From positions 29,509-93,508 of the forward strand of contig NZ_DASUCC010000123.1 of NCBI RefSeq assembly GCF_035762905.1: DNA of 64,000 bases. Direction: 5' to 3'. Position numbers and translations under genes: made by a program. This DNA comes from DASYTH01 sp035762905. GTDB taxonomy: Bacteria; Actinomycetota; Actinomycetes; Mycobacteriales; Pseudonocardiaceae. Positions 25,233 through 34,860 of the stretch are shown here, piece after piece. Position 1 is the first letter of the stretch. Each line of letters opens with the position of its first letter. Under the pieces are notes generated by a model. It saw only the letters and a program-made list of their open reading frames with translations. It was not told the DNA's origin and searched no databases.

Positions 25233-26027
25233 ATGCGACTACCGACCCGACTCACCCGCGCGCTGGTGCGGCTGCTGCTGGCGTTCAGCCTTGCGGCCGG
25301 CGTCATGCTCGTGTCCTCGACGGTCAACCAGGCCGCCGCCGACGGCTGCTTCACCTGGAACCGCACGCTGAGCCAGGGGGCGTCCGGCGAGGACGTGCGG
25401 CAGCTGCAGATCCGCATCGCCGGCTACCCCGGCTCCGGCGGGCATCTGGCGATCGACGGCGCCTTCGGCCCGGCCACCCGGGCGGCGCTGGTGCGCTTCC
25501 AGCAGGCCTACGGCCTGTCCGCGGACGGCGTGGCCGGAGCCCAGACGTTCAACCAGTTCTACGCACTGCAGGACGACGACTGCACCCCGATCCACTTCGT
25601 CTACGCGGAGCTGGACGACGGCTGCGGCGGCAGCGGCTTCGACGGCGGCCCGCTGTCCGAGTCGGCGACCCGGTTCAACGCGCTGAAGACCATGTGGCAG
25701 TTGGAGGCCCTGCGGCACGCGTTCGGTGACCGGCCGCTGATCGTCAACAGCGGGTTCCGCAGCATCGCGTGCAACCGGGCGGTCGGCGGAGCGAGCAACA
25801 GCCAGCACCTGTACGGCAACGCGGCCGACCTGGCCGCCGGCTCGCAGGGCTTCTGCCGGTTGGCCCAGCAGGCCCGCAACCACGGCTTCGGCGGGATCTT
25901 CGGGCCCGGCTACCCCGGGCACGACGACCACGTGCATGTCGACATCCGCACGTCCAACGCCTGGTCCGCGCCGAACTGCGGAATCGCGCTGACCGAATTG
26001 GCCGCCGCGGAGGAGCCGGACATCTGA
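25233..26027 (+). CDS. Secreted zinc D-Ala-D-Ala carboxypeptidase (peptidase M15A) with peptidoglycan-binding domain
   Basis: 264 aa. The signal peptide (ALVRLLLAFSLAAGVMLVSS) ends near QAAA. A PG_binding_1 domain follows (LSQGASGEDVRQLQIRIAG..., FGPATRAALVRFQQAYGL). The C-terminal M15 domain has zinc ligands HLYGNAADL (His, Asp) and DDHVHVDI (His), plus two Cys pairs. It resembles the Streptomyces albus G enzyme. ATG with ACGGAGG. It trims stem peptides in the wall and ends at a perfect terminator. Confidence 0.92.
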   Translation: MRLPTRLTRALVRLLLAFSLAAGVMLVSSTVNQAAADGCFTWNRTLSQGASGEDVRQLQIRIAGYPGSGGHLAIDGAFGPATRAALVRFQQAYGLSADGVAGAQTFNQFYALQDDDCTPIHFVYAELDDGCGGSGFDGGPLSESATRFNALKTMWQLEALRHAFGDRPLIVNSGFRSIACNRAVGGASNSQHLYGNAADLAAGSQGFCRLAQQARNHGFGGIFGPGYPGHDDHVHVDIRTSNAWSAPNCGIALTELAAAEEPDI

Positions 26028-26045
26028 TCCACGCGGGCATAGCCA

Positions 26046-26081
26046 CGGATTCGGGCCGGGACCCCACCCGGCCCGAATCCG
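26046..26081. terminator. Intrinsic terminator after the carboxypeptidase gene
   Basis: Perfect 15-bp stem (26046-26060 with 26067-26081) and 6-nt loop, 19 nt after the stop codon. The flank is not U-rich, but the stem is very stable. Confidence 0.85.
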
Positions 26082-26206
26082 CGGCGTTATGGTTGGTCTC
26101 GAGGACAGAAAATCACCGCGTGGCCGAAGCTTGTGGGAACCGCTGCACAGCGTCGGGCATCAGAGATACAGTCGTCGCAAATGCACAGGACTGAGGGAGA
26201 CACGCC

Positions 26207-26581
26207 GTGTTCGTTGCAGACGGTGGTGGGGGTGGAACCTCCTCGGCACCCAGCTACGCCGGTCAGCAGACGCTTGCCATCGACTTCGACGCGATTCCGG
26301 CCGCGCGCAAGGCGTTCCAGACCGCGCTGGACCGGGTCGAGGCCAAGGTGAAGCAGCTTGGCGGACTGGAGGTCCCGGCGTGGGCCGGGGACTCGGTCAG
26401 CAGCGAAACCGCGAACCGGTTCGCCCAGCGGTCCAACGGCGGCGGCGGTGAGTCCGCGATCCACTGCCTGACCGGCTACCGCGACCAGCTGCTGAACGTG
26501 ATCAGGTCGCTCGACGCGGCGCAGAACGGGTACGTGAACACGGAGAGCGGCAACAGCGCCCGAATGAACTCCGGCAACTAA
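26207..26581 (+). CDS. WXG100/PE-like type VII secretion partner protein
   Basis: 124 aa, GTG start with GAGGGAGA upstream. It is a helical protein (FDAIPAARKAFQTALDRVEAKVKQLGGL, then YRDQLLNVIRSLDAAQNGY). At the C-terminus YVNTE matches the type VII export signal YxxxD/E. Directly downstream are a PPE-like gene and espG. The order small protein, PPE-like, EspG recurs in Pseudonocardiaceae. Export through an ESX system encoded elsewhere is inferred. Confidence 0.7.
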   Translation: MFVADGGGGGTSSAPSYAGQQTLAIDFDAIPAARKAFQTALDRVEAKVKQLGGLEVPAWAGDSVSSETANRFAQRSNGGGGESAIHCLTGYRDQLLNVIRSLDAAQNGYVNTESGNSARMNSGN

Positions 26582-26615
26582 GGCGTTCGACCGAGACCAA
26601 CCAGGGGACGATCAC

Positions 26616-28076
26616 ATGACCGCACGGTGGCGCGGGCACTCCCATCCCGAGCTGTACGACATGATCCACTCCGGTCCGGGGCCGGCCGCGTCCGGACCGC
26701 AGACCGCGTACTGGAACAGCCTCACCGACGAGCTGTCACAGGTCGACGCCGACCTGAACCGGGCCCTCGGCGAGCTGGGCGCGCGGTGGACCGGTGCGGC
26801 GGCGGAGAACGCGACGACCAGCCTGACCCCGTTGCAGGCGTGGGCCAGCGACGCCCAGACCGGCTCCCGCGTGATGGCCATCTCCACGGACAGCCAGGCG
26901 GAGTACGTGTCCAACGCGCGGTCCGAGATGCCCAAGCCGGTCGAGGTCACGACACCCGCACCGTCCGGCTGGGATACCGCTGCCGGCGTCGGTGCCGCCC
27001 TGCTCGGCAACCCCGGCCCGGCCGCCGCCGTGGCCGCACAGCAGGCCGACCACGAGCGGCAGGAGGCGGCCCAGGCCGCCGCCGCCGAGCGGGCGGTCGA
27101 CACCATGAACACCTACGAGTCCAACAGCACCTGGAACCGCAACACCCTCGGCACCTTCGTGGCGCCACCGGACGTGGTGATCTCGGTGGCCGGAGCACCC
27201 GGTGGATCCGGGGTCGGCGGCGAGATCGGCAGCTGGATGGGCGGCTCCACCGCTGGCCTGGCCCCCGGCGGCACCGGCTCCGCGGGCGGCACGATCACCA
27301 CGCCGCCCGCGCCAGGTGGAACGGGCGGCCCCGGCGGCCCGTCGTCCCCCGCGCCGGTTCCGCCCGGCGGCGTGGGCGTGGTGCCGGTGGGTACCGGCCC
27401 GGTCGGCGGGACCGACGCGCAGAACGTTCTTCCGCTGCCGGCCCCGGCGCCCCCGGGCCTGCCGGGTCCCGGCCCGGTGCCCGGTCCAGGTCCCGGCCCC
27501 GGCCCGATCCCGGGTCCCGGCCCGGGCCCGGTGCCGATTCCGCCGCCGGGTGGCGGCCCGCTGCCGCCCGGCCCCGGCCCGAAGCCGCCGATCGGCCCGG
27601 TGCCGCCCGGCGGTCCCAACCCGGCCAACAGCGGTCCCAACCCGCTCAACCAGACCAACCGGCCCGGCGGCAACCCGCCGTTCGGCCCGCGCGGCGGCGG
27701 TCCCTTCCCCGGCGGCCCGAGCGGGTTCGGCCCCGAGGGTCGCGCGCCCGGCACCGCCGGGTTCGGGCCCGGTGGCAGCGGTCCGCACCCGGACAGCGGC
27801 CGGCCGGCGGCCGCGGCTCAGCTTGGTCGCGGCGGTGCCACCGGCATCGGCGGCCCCGGCGCGGGCGGTACGGCCGGCGCGGGCGGCTCCGGTGCGGGCG
27901 GCGCCCGGGGCGGCGGCATGGGTGGCGCCCCGATGGGCGGCGGCCGCGGTCAGGGCGGAGAGGACGAGGAGCGCTTCTCGCCGGACTACCTGCTGGAGAC
28001 CACCGACGTGTTCGGCGACGACCGGATGGTGTCTCCCGCGGTGATCGGTGAAGACCCGAGCCAAGAAGAGAAGTGA
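26616..28076 (+). CDS. PPE-like type VII secretion substrate with Gly/Pro-rich tail
   Basis: 486 aa. Residues 1-~165 form the helical PPE-like domain (YWNSLTDELSQVDADLNRAL, LGARWTGAAAENATTSL). From about residue 190 to 450 the chain is Gly/Pro-rich and low-complexity (PGPGPGPGPIPGPGPGPVP). The end is acidic (EDEERFSPDYLLETTDVFGD). The stop overlaps the EspG start. It probably forms a heterodimer with the small upstream protein, with EspG as the chaperone. Confidence 0.8.
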   Translation: MTARWRGHSHPELYDMIHSGPGPAASGPQTAYWNSLTDELSQVDADLNRALGELGARWTGAAAENATTSLTPLQAWASDAQTGSRVMAISTDSQAEYVSNARSEMPKPVEVTTPAPSGWDTAAGVGAALLGNPGPAAAVAAQQADHERQEAAQAAAAERAVDTMNTYESNSTWNRNTLGTFVAPPDVVISVAGAPGGSGVGGEIGSWMGGSTAGLAPGGTGSAGGTITTPPAPGGTGGPGGPSSPAPVPPGGVGVVPVGTGPVGGTDAQNVLPLPAPAPPGLPGPGPVPGPGPGPGPIPGPGPGPVPIPPPGGGPLPPGPGPKPPIGPVPPGGPNPANSGPNPLNQTNRPGGNPPFGPRGGGPFPGGPSGFGPEGRAPGTAGFGPGGSGPHPDSGRPAAAAQLGRGGATGIGGPGAGGTAGAGGSGAGGARGGGMGGAPMGGGRGQGGEDEERFSPDYLLETTDVFGDDRMVSPAVIGEDPSQEEK

Positions 28077-28891
28077 CGATCTTGGGCCTGGGGACCGAGC
28101 CGGAGACCGACCGGGAACCGATCTCCCTGTCGGCGCTCGAGTTCGACGTGCTGTGGGAGCACCTGCAACTGGGCGCGATGCCGCTGGTGGTGAAGGTGCC
28201 CTCGCCGGGCAAGACCTACGAGGAGCGGGCCACGCTGGAACAGCAGGCGTGGTCCGACCTCGAGGCCCGCGGCCTCGGCCGGCCGGTGGCGCTGCACCCC
28301 GACATCGACCATGTCCTGCGGGTGCTGGCCCGGCCGGAGCGTGAGGTGGACGCCCGGGCGTACGTGGAGCGCGGGGTCCGGCTGATCGTGGCCGGCGCCG
28401 GCACCGACGGCGCGATCGCCGTGCTGTCCGGCACCGAGGTCACGCTGCGCCAGGTCGTGGCGACGAACCTGGCCGCGACCGCGGTCGAGCTGCTGCCGTC
28501 CCGGCCGGCCGGAACCGGCCAGTCGGTGTCGGTGCGCAGCGCGGACTTCGAGGCGGCGGCCAACAGCGCGGGCGGCACCCGGCAGGGCTTCCACGCCGCG
28601 CTGCTGGACCGCGGGGTGCGCCCCGACGACGCCGACGCACTGGCCGGCATGATCAAGGACGTGCTGGGCACCGGGAACTTCGGCGCCGCCGCTCGGGACC
28701 GGCACGGCCGGCGGCAGCGCGGCGATCGGGTGGTGTCGTTCTTCGACACCGAGGACGGCCGCTACGTGCAGATCCGCCGGCCGGCCCCGGACGGGATCAT
28801 GTGGACCACGATCTCGCCGGCCGACTCGCGCCGGCTGATCCACCAGGTCGACGCGCTGCTCACCGAGACCGTGCGGGCGGCGGCGGACTGA
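28073..28891 (+). CDS. ESX secretion chaperone, EspG family
   Basis: 272 aa, GTG start overlapping the PPE stop (GTGA). Family hallmarks are SLSALEFDVLWEHLQLGAMP at the start, a central beta-sheet (VRLIVAGAGTDGAIAVLSG) and a C-terminal GRYVQIRRPAPDGIMWTTIS segment. EspG binds the tip of the PPE partner in the cytosol and delivers the pair to the secretion machine. No EccB/C/D/E genes are in the window, so this is an orphan cassette. Confidence 0.85.
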   Translation: MTILGLGTEPETDREPISLSALEFDVLWEHLQLGAMPLVVKVPSPGKTYEERATLEQQAWSDLEARGLGRPVALHPDIDHVLRVLARPEREVDARAYVERGVRLIVAGAGTDGAIAVLSGTEVTLRQVVATNLAATAVELLPSRPAGTGQSVSVRSADFEAAANSAGGTRQGFHAALLDRGVRPDDADALAGMIKDVLGTGNFGAAARDRHGRRQRGDRVVSFFDTEDGRYVQIRRPAPDGIMWTTISPADSRRLIHQVDALLTETVRAAAD

Positions 28892-28929
28892 GCCGGCGCG
28901 CGGTCGACCCGCAGGAGCTGCGCGACCGG

Positions 28930-29274
28930 ATGGCGGCCGTGGCGCCCTGGCTGGCCGGCGGCGAGCAGCCGGACCGGGCCACCGTGGCCACCGCCGTGCG
29001 ATTGAGCCTGCGCACCCTGGCCCAGCTCGCGCCGGGCAGCTCCGTCGAGGTCCGGGTGCCGCCGTTCGCCGCGGTGCAGTGCGTCGAGGGACCGCGGCAC
29101 ACCAGGGGAAACCCGCCCAACGTGGTGGAGACCGACCCCCGGACCTGGCTGGAACTGGCCGCCGGCCGTCTACAGTGGACAGACGCGGTGGCCGCCGGCC
29201 GGGTGACGGCCTCCGGCACCAGGGCGGACCTGAGCGAGCTGCTTCCCATCGCTCGACTGGGAACGGATGTGTGA
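28930..29274 (+). CDS. Sterol carrier family protein (SCP-like) upstream of purF
   Basis: From the first ATG the product is 114 aa with VRLSLRTLAQLAPGSSVEVR and GPRHTRGNPPNVVETDP, strongly conserved in actinobacteria next to purF (Rv0807 type). Known relatives start about 15 residues earlier with a segment like RAVDPQELRD. That segment is open here only from a CTG at 28886 overlapping the EspG stop, or from a GTG at 28801 deep in espG. The true start is therefore uncertain. Function unknown; it is probably cytosolic. Confidence 0.8.
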   Translation: MAAVAPWLAGGEQPDRATVATAVRLSLRTLAQLAPGSSVEVRVPPFAAVQCVEGPRHTRGNPPNVVETDPRTWLELAAGRLQWTDAVAAGRVTASGTRADLSELLPIARLGTDV

Positions 29275-29317
29275 CGACCCACCCACAGCGCTAGGCCGAA
29301 CGGAGCCCGGCTGCACC

Positions 29318-29323
29318 TACACT
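29318..29323 (+). promoter_or_regulatory. -10 box for a leaderless purF transcript
   Basis: TACACT lies 7 nt before the GTG of purF. No Shine-Dalgarno sequence is present, which fits a leaderless mRNA starting at the GTG. Confidence 0.5.
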
Positions 29324-29330
29324 CGAGCTT

Positions 29331-30830
29331 GTGGCGACCCCACTCGAGCCGGAACCCCGTGAGGAATGTGGCGTTTTCGGGGTCTGGGCACCAGGCGAAG
29401 AGGTATCCAAACTCACCTACTACGGCCTCTACGCGCTGCAGCACCGCGGCCAGGAGGCGGCCGGCATCTCGGTGGCCGACGGTCAGCAGATCGTCGTGTT
29501 CAAGGATCTCGGCCTGGTCAGCCAGGTGTTCGACGAGCAGGTGCTGTCCTCGCTGCGCGGTCACGTCGCGGTCGGGCACTGCCGCTACTCCACCACCGGC
29601 TCGACCACCTGGGAGAACGCCCAGCCCACGTTCCGCACCACGCGGGTCGGCAGCGGGCTGTCCCTCGGGCACAACGGCAACCTGGTCAACACCGCGGAGC
29701 TGCTCGAGCGGGCGCGCGCCGAGGGCGTGCTGGCCGGCAACGGCGCCACCACCGACTCGGATCTGCTCGCCGGACTGCTCGCCGCGTCGGCCGCCGACCG
29801 CGGGCTGGAGCAGGCCGCCCTCGACCTGCTGCCGGCCATCCGCGGCGCGTTCTGCCTGGTGTTCTCCGACGAGTCCACGCTCTACGCGGCGCGTGACCCG
29901 CACGGGGTCCGGCCGCTGGTGCTCGGCCGGCTGTCCCGGGGCTGGGTGGTGGCCAGCGAGACCGCCGCGCTGGACATCGTCGGCGCCTCCTTCGTGCGTG
30001 AGGTCGAGCCGGGCGAACTGCTGGCGATCGACGAGGGCGGGCTGCGCTCGTCCCGGTTCGCCAACCCGTCGCCCAAGGGCTGCGTGTTCGAGTTCGTCTA
30101 CCTGGCCCGGCCGGACACCACGATCAGCGGCCGGTCGGTGCACGCCTCCCGGGTGGACATCGGCCGGCGGCTGGCGCAGGAGCAACCGGCCGAGGCCGAC
30201 CTGGTGATCCCGGTGCCGGAGTCGGGTACGCCGGCCGCGATCGGCTACGCGCAGGCCTCCGGCATCCCGTACGGCTCGGGCCTGGTCAAGAACGCCTACG
30301 TGGGGCGCACGTTCATCCAGCCCTCGCAGACCATTCGCCAGCTCGGCATCCGGCTCAAGCTCAACCCGCTGCGGGACGTGATCCGGGGCCAGCGCCTGGT
30401 CGTGGTGGACGACTCGATCGTGCGCGGAAACACCCAGCGCGCGCTGGTGCGGATGCTGCGCGAGTCCGGCGCGGTCGAGGTGCACGTGCGGATCGCCTCC
30501 CCACCGGTGCGCTGGCCGTGCTTCTACGGCATCGACTTCGCCTCGCGGGCCGAGCTGATCGCCAACGGCCTGGACGCCGACGGGGTGCGCCGGTCGATCG
30601 GCGCCGACACGCTGGGATACGTGTCGCTGGAGGGTCTGATCAGCGCGAGCGAGCAGCCCCGGTCCCGGCTGTGCTCGGCGTGCTTCGACGGCGACTACCC
30701 GATCCCGCTGCCGGACGACGCCACCGTCGGCAAGTTCCGGCTGGAGGGGTTAAACCGGGGAATCGGCGGCTCGGCCACACCGGTGCTGCCGGCCGGGTAC
30801 GGTGCCGAGGAGGCATTGCAGCGACCGTGA
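29331..30830 (+). CDS. purF: Amidophosphoribosyltransferase
   Basis: 499 aa. It makes phosphoribosylamine from PRPP and glutamine, the first committed purine step. The N-terminal Ntn domain has the nucleophile in ECGVFGVW (processed Cys), GHCRYSTTGS and HNGNLVN. The C-terminal phosphoribosyltransferase domain has VVVDDSIVRGNT (PRPP loop). Cysteines in the LCSACFDG region suit the Fe-S form of the enzyme. It is followed after 19 nt by purM. Confidence 0.97.
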   Translation: MATPLEPEPREECGVFGVWAPGEEVSKLTYYGLYALQHRGQEAAGISVADGQQIVVFKDLGLVSQVFDEQVLSSLRGHVAVGHCRYSTTGSTTWENAQPTFRTTRVGSGLSLGHNGNLVNTAELLERARAEGVLAGNGATTDSDLLAGLLAASAADRGLEQAALDLLPAIRGAFCLVFSDESTLYAARDPHGVRPLVLGRLSRGWVVASETAALDIVGASFVREVEPGELLAIDEGGLRSSRFANPSPKGCVFEFVYLARPDTTISGRSVHASRVDIGRRLAQEQPAEADLVIPVPESGTPAAIGYAQASGIPYGSGLVKNAYVGRTFIQPSQTIRQLGIRLKLNPLRDVIRGQRLVVVDDSIVRGNTQRALVRMLRESGAVEVHVRIASPPVRWPCFYGIDFASRAELIANGLDADGVRRSIGADTLGYVSLEGLISASEQPRSRLCSACFDGDYPIPLPDDATVGKFRLEGLNRGIGGSATPVLPAGYGAEEALQRP

Positions 30831-30849
30831 CGCGACTCCGACTGGACCC

Positions 30850-31937
<1,088 letters not shown>

Positions 31938-31938
<1 letters not shown>

Positions 31939-32363
31939 TGACCGACCTCCCCATCACCCGTGCCTTCGTGATCCCCGCCGCCGAACTCCATGAACGCTTC
32001 TCCCGTTCTTCGGGCCCCGGCGGCCAAGGCGTCAACACCACCGACAGCCGCGTCGAACTCTCCTTCAACGTCGCCACCTCCCCCGCCGTCCCCACCCACC
32101 TCCGCCCCCGCCTGCTGGCCAACCTCGCCTCCCGCCTGGTCAACGGCACCCTCACCGTCACCTCGAGCACCCACCGCACCCAACTCGCCAACCGCGCCGC
32201 CGCCCGCGACCGCCTCGCCGCCCTCCTCCGCGCCGCCGCCGCACCCCCACCCCCCACCCGCCGCCCCACCAAACCCACCCGCTCCGCCCAAGAACGCCGC
32301 CTCGCCGCCAAACACCGCCGCTCCACCCTCAAACGCCACCGCCGCCCCACCACCGACGACTAA
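31938..32363 (+). CDS. arfB: ArfB-like peptidyl-tRNA hydrolase (release-factor domain I family)
   Basis: 141 aa, GTG overlapping the purM stop. It contains the catalytic GGQ in SSGPGGQGVNTTDSRVELSF and ends in a basic tail (RRLAAKHRRSTLKRHRR). This is the ArfB/YaeJ plan: a small GGQ domain plus a tail that enters the mRNA channel. It frees peptides from stalled ribosomes. Codons are extremely C-rich. Tandem repeat DNA begins right after the stop. Confidence 0.9.
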
Positions 32364-32371
32364 CCCCACCC

Positions 32372-32680
32372 CACCCGAGTCCCCAACCCCACCACCCGAG
32401 TTCCCAACCCAGCAACCGAATCCTCGGGACCCGGGACCTGAGTTCTCAGCTCCAGCAACTGAGTTCTCGGCTCCAGCAACTGAGTTCTTGGTTCCAGCAA
32501 TCGAGTCCTCGGGACCCGGGACCTGAGTTCTCGGCTCCAGCAACTGAGTTCTTGGTTCCAGCAATCGAGTCCTCGGGACCCGGGACCTGAGTTCTCAGCC
32601 CCAGCACTCGAACTCTCGGTTCCAGCAACTGAGCGGCCGATTCCAGCACCCGAATCCCCGGTTCCGGTCGACGGAGTTGC
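32372..32680. repeat. Degenerate 21-22-bp tandem repeat (minisatellite)
   Basis: About 14 contiguous units near AACYGAGTTCTCGGYTCCAGC. A higher-order 64-bp block (unit beginning AATCGAGTCCTCGGGACC) is repeated nearly exactly. Because 21 is a multiple of 3, all frames on both strands encode repeated heptads, making spurious ORFs. There are no spacers, so it is not CRISPR. The 3' end runs into the long direct repeat R1. Confidence 0.85.
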
Positions 32681-32775
32681 TGGTTCCCGTGTTCGCCCGC
32701 CCGGTTCGCCGCCGGCTGCTGCGCGGCCGGGCGGCGAACCGGAGCGGGCTCTGCCAGGCCAACCATCCGACGAGG
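32571..32775. repeat. Long direct repeat R1 flanking the XRE locus
   Basis: About 200 bp, roughly 90% identical to 34861-35066, in direct orientation. It contains an internal palindrome (32701-32713 with 32730-32742, 13-bp stem) and ends in CTGCCAGGCCAACCATCCGA. Confidence 0.85.
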
Positions 32776-32912
32776 CGCCCAATCTCGCACTCCGATCCAA
32801 CGAGTTGCCAGCGCCAGCAACCGAATCGTCGGTTCAGCGGGGCGCGGCCCGATCACAACCGTGCAGCGAGCCGCCCGCTCACCTTTCGCCCCGGCGCGCT
32901 TCGGTGCGGCGG
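32776..32912. other. Non-coding stretch after repeat R1
   Basis: 137 bp without a plausible gene. It holds further degenerate repeat-like words (CCAGCAACCGAATCGTCGGTT) related to the minisatellite unit. No hairpin terminator was seen. Confidence 0.5.
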
Positions 32913-34409
32913 CTAGTTGGAGCTGTTCAGCTCGCGCACCATCGCCTCGAAGTCGGCGACGGCTGGCACGTCGCGGTATGGCTGCAGCTTGCGGCGCAGG
33001 AGGTTCACGCGGTCATCGGTGCGGGCTGAGGTGATTCGGGAGGTCAGTTCCAGGGTCCTGGTGGCGGCGGCGACCGCCGCGTCCACGGCGCCGAGTTGGA
33101 GCTGTGCTTCGGCCAACCAACTCGTGTACAGGGCCAGCTCCCGGCTGTGCCGCTCGTCGTAGTGCGCCAGTGCGCCGGCGAGCAGCGGCACGGCGCGCTC
33201 GGGCAGGCCAAGTTCCACGTGGCAGCGGCCGGCCATGACCGTGAGTTCGGCTTCGTCCAGCCAGTAGACCCATTCCGGGTCATCGTCCGGGACGCGCTGC
33301 TCGTAGCCGGTTTCGGCGGCGGCAAGGGTGCGTTCGGTGGCCCGGCGGTCTCCGGCCCTGGCGTACGTCCAGGCCAGGCGCTCCTTGAACAGGGCGCGGG
33401 CGGTGGCGGTCGTTCGGGTAGGACCGGAGTCGGCGCTCTGTGCCAGGAGTACGGCATCCCGGGGGTTGCCCACGTTGGCCACCTGGTAGGCGAGCGTGGA
33501 GATCAGGTTGGCGGCCAGCGCCGAGCTGCCCGCCGCGTGCGCTGCCTTGACGCCGGTGGTGTAGTAGCGGGCGGCCGCCCCGTACCGCCCGGCGTCACCG
33601 ACCACCCAGCCGGCGAGCTGGCACAGCTCGCCGAGGGCAGCCAGCAGGCGGCGGCCAAGGATCTCGGTGTAGCTCGCCTCGCGCAGCAGCCCGGCCGTGG
33701 CGTTCAGCTCCCGCTCGACAAGTCCGTGTAGATCTCCACCGGCCACGAAGTCATCCATCCGGCGCAACTCGGCCGTCCGGCGTTCCACCCTGCTCACCAG
33801 CCGGTCACTGATGCGCCGCCCGGACCGCACCTCGACCAGCTGCGGCGGTTCGGTCACCAGCCACTCGTGCACCAGCCGCGTGACGGTCTCCGGGCTGATC
33901 GCCAGCTCCCCTCCCGTACACACCAGCTCGGCCAGCTCCGTGCTGTCCCTCGGCAACCATTCGCCACCATGGAGGGCCAGCTCCGGGGCTGCCCCGGCCG
34001 CAGAGGTGCGCCGGCACCCCGGCAGGTCGAACCACAACAGCTCGGCCGGAACCCGCAGCACCCGCGCCCAGTGCGCCAACGTGTCCAAGTTCTTCACCGG
34101 CGGACCGTTCTCGATCCGGCTGACCTGCGCCTGGGTCAAACCGAGCCACTGACCCAGCAACGTTTGCGAAATACCCCCAGCGCCATACCGGACCGTATGG
34201 TGCGGATGGCGGCGATAGGCCCTTACCACCCGCCCGATGTGCGCCGCCGCGAATGCGTCACACAATTCCGGGGTCAGCCAGAACTCCGCGGGCACCATCG
34301 GCGGGGACATCAGCCGCTCCCGTGCCGTGCGCCCGCAGCCCGCACAGAGATCGTCGGGATTGTCGGCCGCAAGCCGCGCACCGCAGCGGCAGTACCGGCG
34401 GTCATGCAC
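32913..34409 (-). CDS. XRE-family regulator with N-terminal zinc-ribbon-like segment
   Basis: 498 aa from a GTG (HDRRYCRCGARL). The N-terminus has CRC...CAGC, a four-Cys zinc-ribbon-like stretch common in actinomycete XRE regulators. The helix-turn-helix spans LLGQWLGLTQAQVSRIENG. The remaining ~350 residues are TPR-like helices. Starts further downstream (MSPPMVPAEFW) would drop the Cys motif. Such genes often regulate a divergent small partner, here the gene at 34443, 33 bp away. The locus is bounded by direct repeats. Confidence 0.85.
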   Translation of the reverse strand: MHDRRYCRCGARLAADNPDDLCAGCGRTARERLMSPPMVPAEFWLTPELCDAFAAAHIGRVVRAYRRHPHHTVRYGAGGISQTLLGQWLGLTQAQVSRIENGPPVKNLDTLAHWARVLRVPAELLWFDLPGCRRTSAAGAAPELALHGGEWLPRDSTELAELVCTGGELAISPETVTRLVHEWLVTEPPQLVEVRSGRRISDRLVSRVERRTAELRRMDDFVAGGDLHGLVERELNATAGLLREASYTEILGRRLLAALGELCQLAGWVVGDAGRYGAAARYYTTGVKAAHAAGSSALAANLISTLAYQVANVGNPRDAVLLAQSADSGPTRTTATARALFKERLAWTYARAGDRRATERTLAAAETGYEQRVPDDDPEWVYWLDEAELTVMAGRCHVELGLPERAVPLLAGALAHYDERHSRELALYTSWLAEAQLQLGAVDAAVAAATRTLELTSRITSARTDDRVNLLRRKLQPYRDVPAVADFEAMVRELNSSN

Positions 34410-34442
34410 AGCGTCACGGTATCTCCGCCATACGCCGGCCGC

Positions 34443-34808
34443 ATGGGAGCCAAACCCGACTGGCGATGGACCGGTCCTAGTTCGCCGGATTTCCTGGTCG
34501 CGATGACCGCGCACCTGGACACCATCTGGGTCGCCACCGGATCGGCCGTCGTGCTGTCGGTGGCGCTCTGCTGCGCAATCGTCCGGCTTCTTTCGGAGCG
34601 ACGCCTGGATCGGAACCGGGGAGGAGCGGCACACGCCTTCCGAGGCCAGGGCGAGGCGATCCTGGTAGCCGAACTGCTGGAGGAAGCCGCTGAGCGAGGC
34701 CAAGGCATTCGGCTCAACTGGCCCGAAGACGACTTCGAGGCAAGCCCGATCCGACCCGACGGGTGGGGCCAGTACCCAACAGCCGAACTGCCGAGGATCA
34801 CGGACTGA
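34443..34808 (+). CDS. Small membrane protein divergent from the XRE regulator
   Basis: 121 aa. One transmembrane helix (about residues 22-45, VATGSAVVLSVALCCAIVRLL) is followed by a charged C-terminal part (AILVAELLEEAAERGQGIRL, DDFEASPIRPDGWGQYPTAE). An alternative ATG at 34404 would overlap the regulator. Family not recognised. The shared intergenic region suggests it is regulated by, or functions with, the XRE protein. Confidence 0.55.
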   Translation: MGAKPDWRWTGPSSPDFLVAMTAHLDTIWVATGSAVVLSVALCCAIVRLLSERRLDRNRGGAAHAFRGQGEAILVAELLEEAAERGQGIRLNWPEDDFEASPIRPDGWGQYPTAELPRITD

Positions 34809-34860
34809 GGCCAATGCACCCGGGATTCGATCCGCGAGTTGCCGTTCCGGGTCACCGAAT

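Noticed and set aside
26616..28076. Collagen-like protein
   Set aside because: The Gly/Pro tail lacks regular G-X-Y triplets; the PPE-like N-terminus and EspG neighbour explain it better.
32372..32680. Possible CRISPR array
   Set aside because: The repeat units are contiguous and degenerate, with no unique spacers between them and no cas genes nearby.
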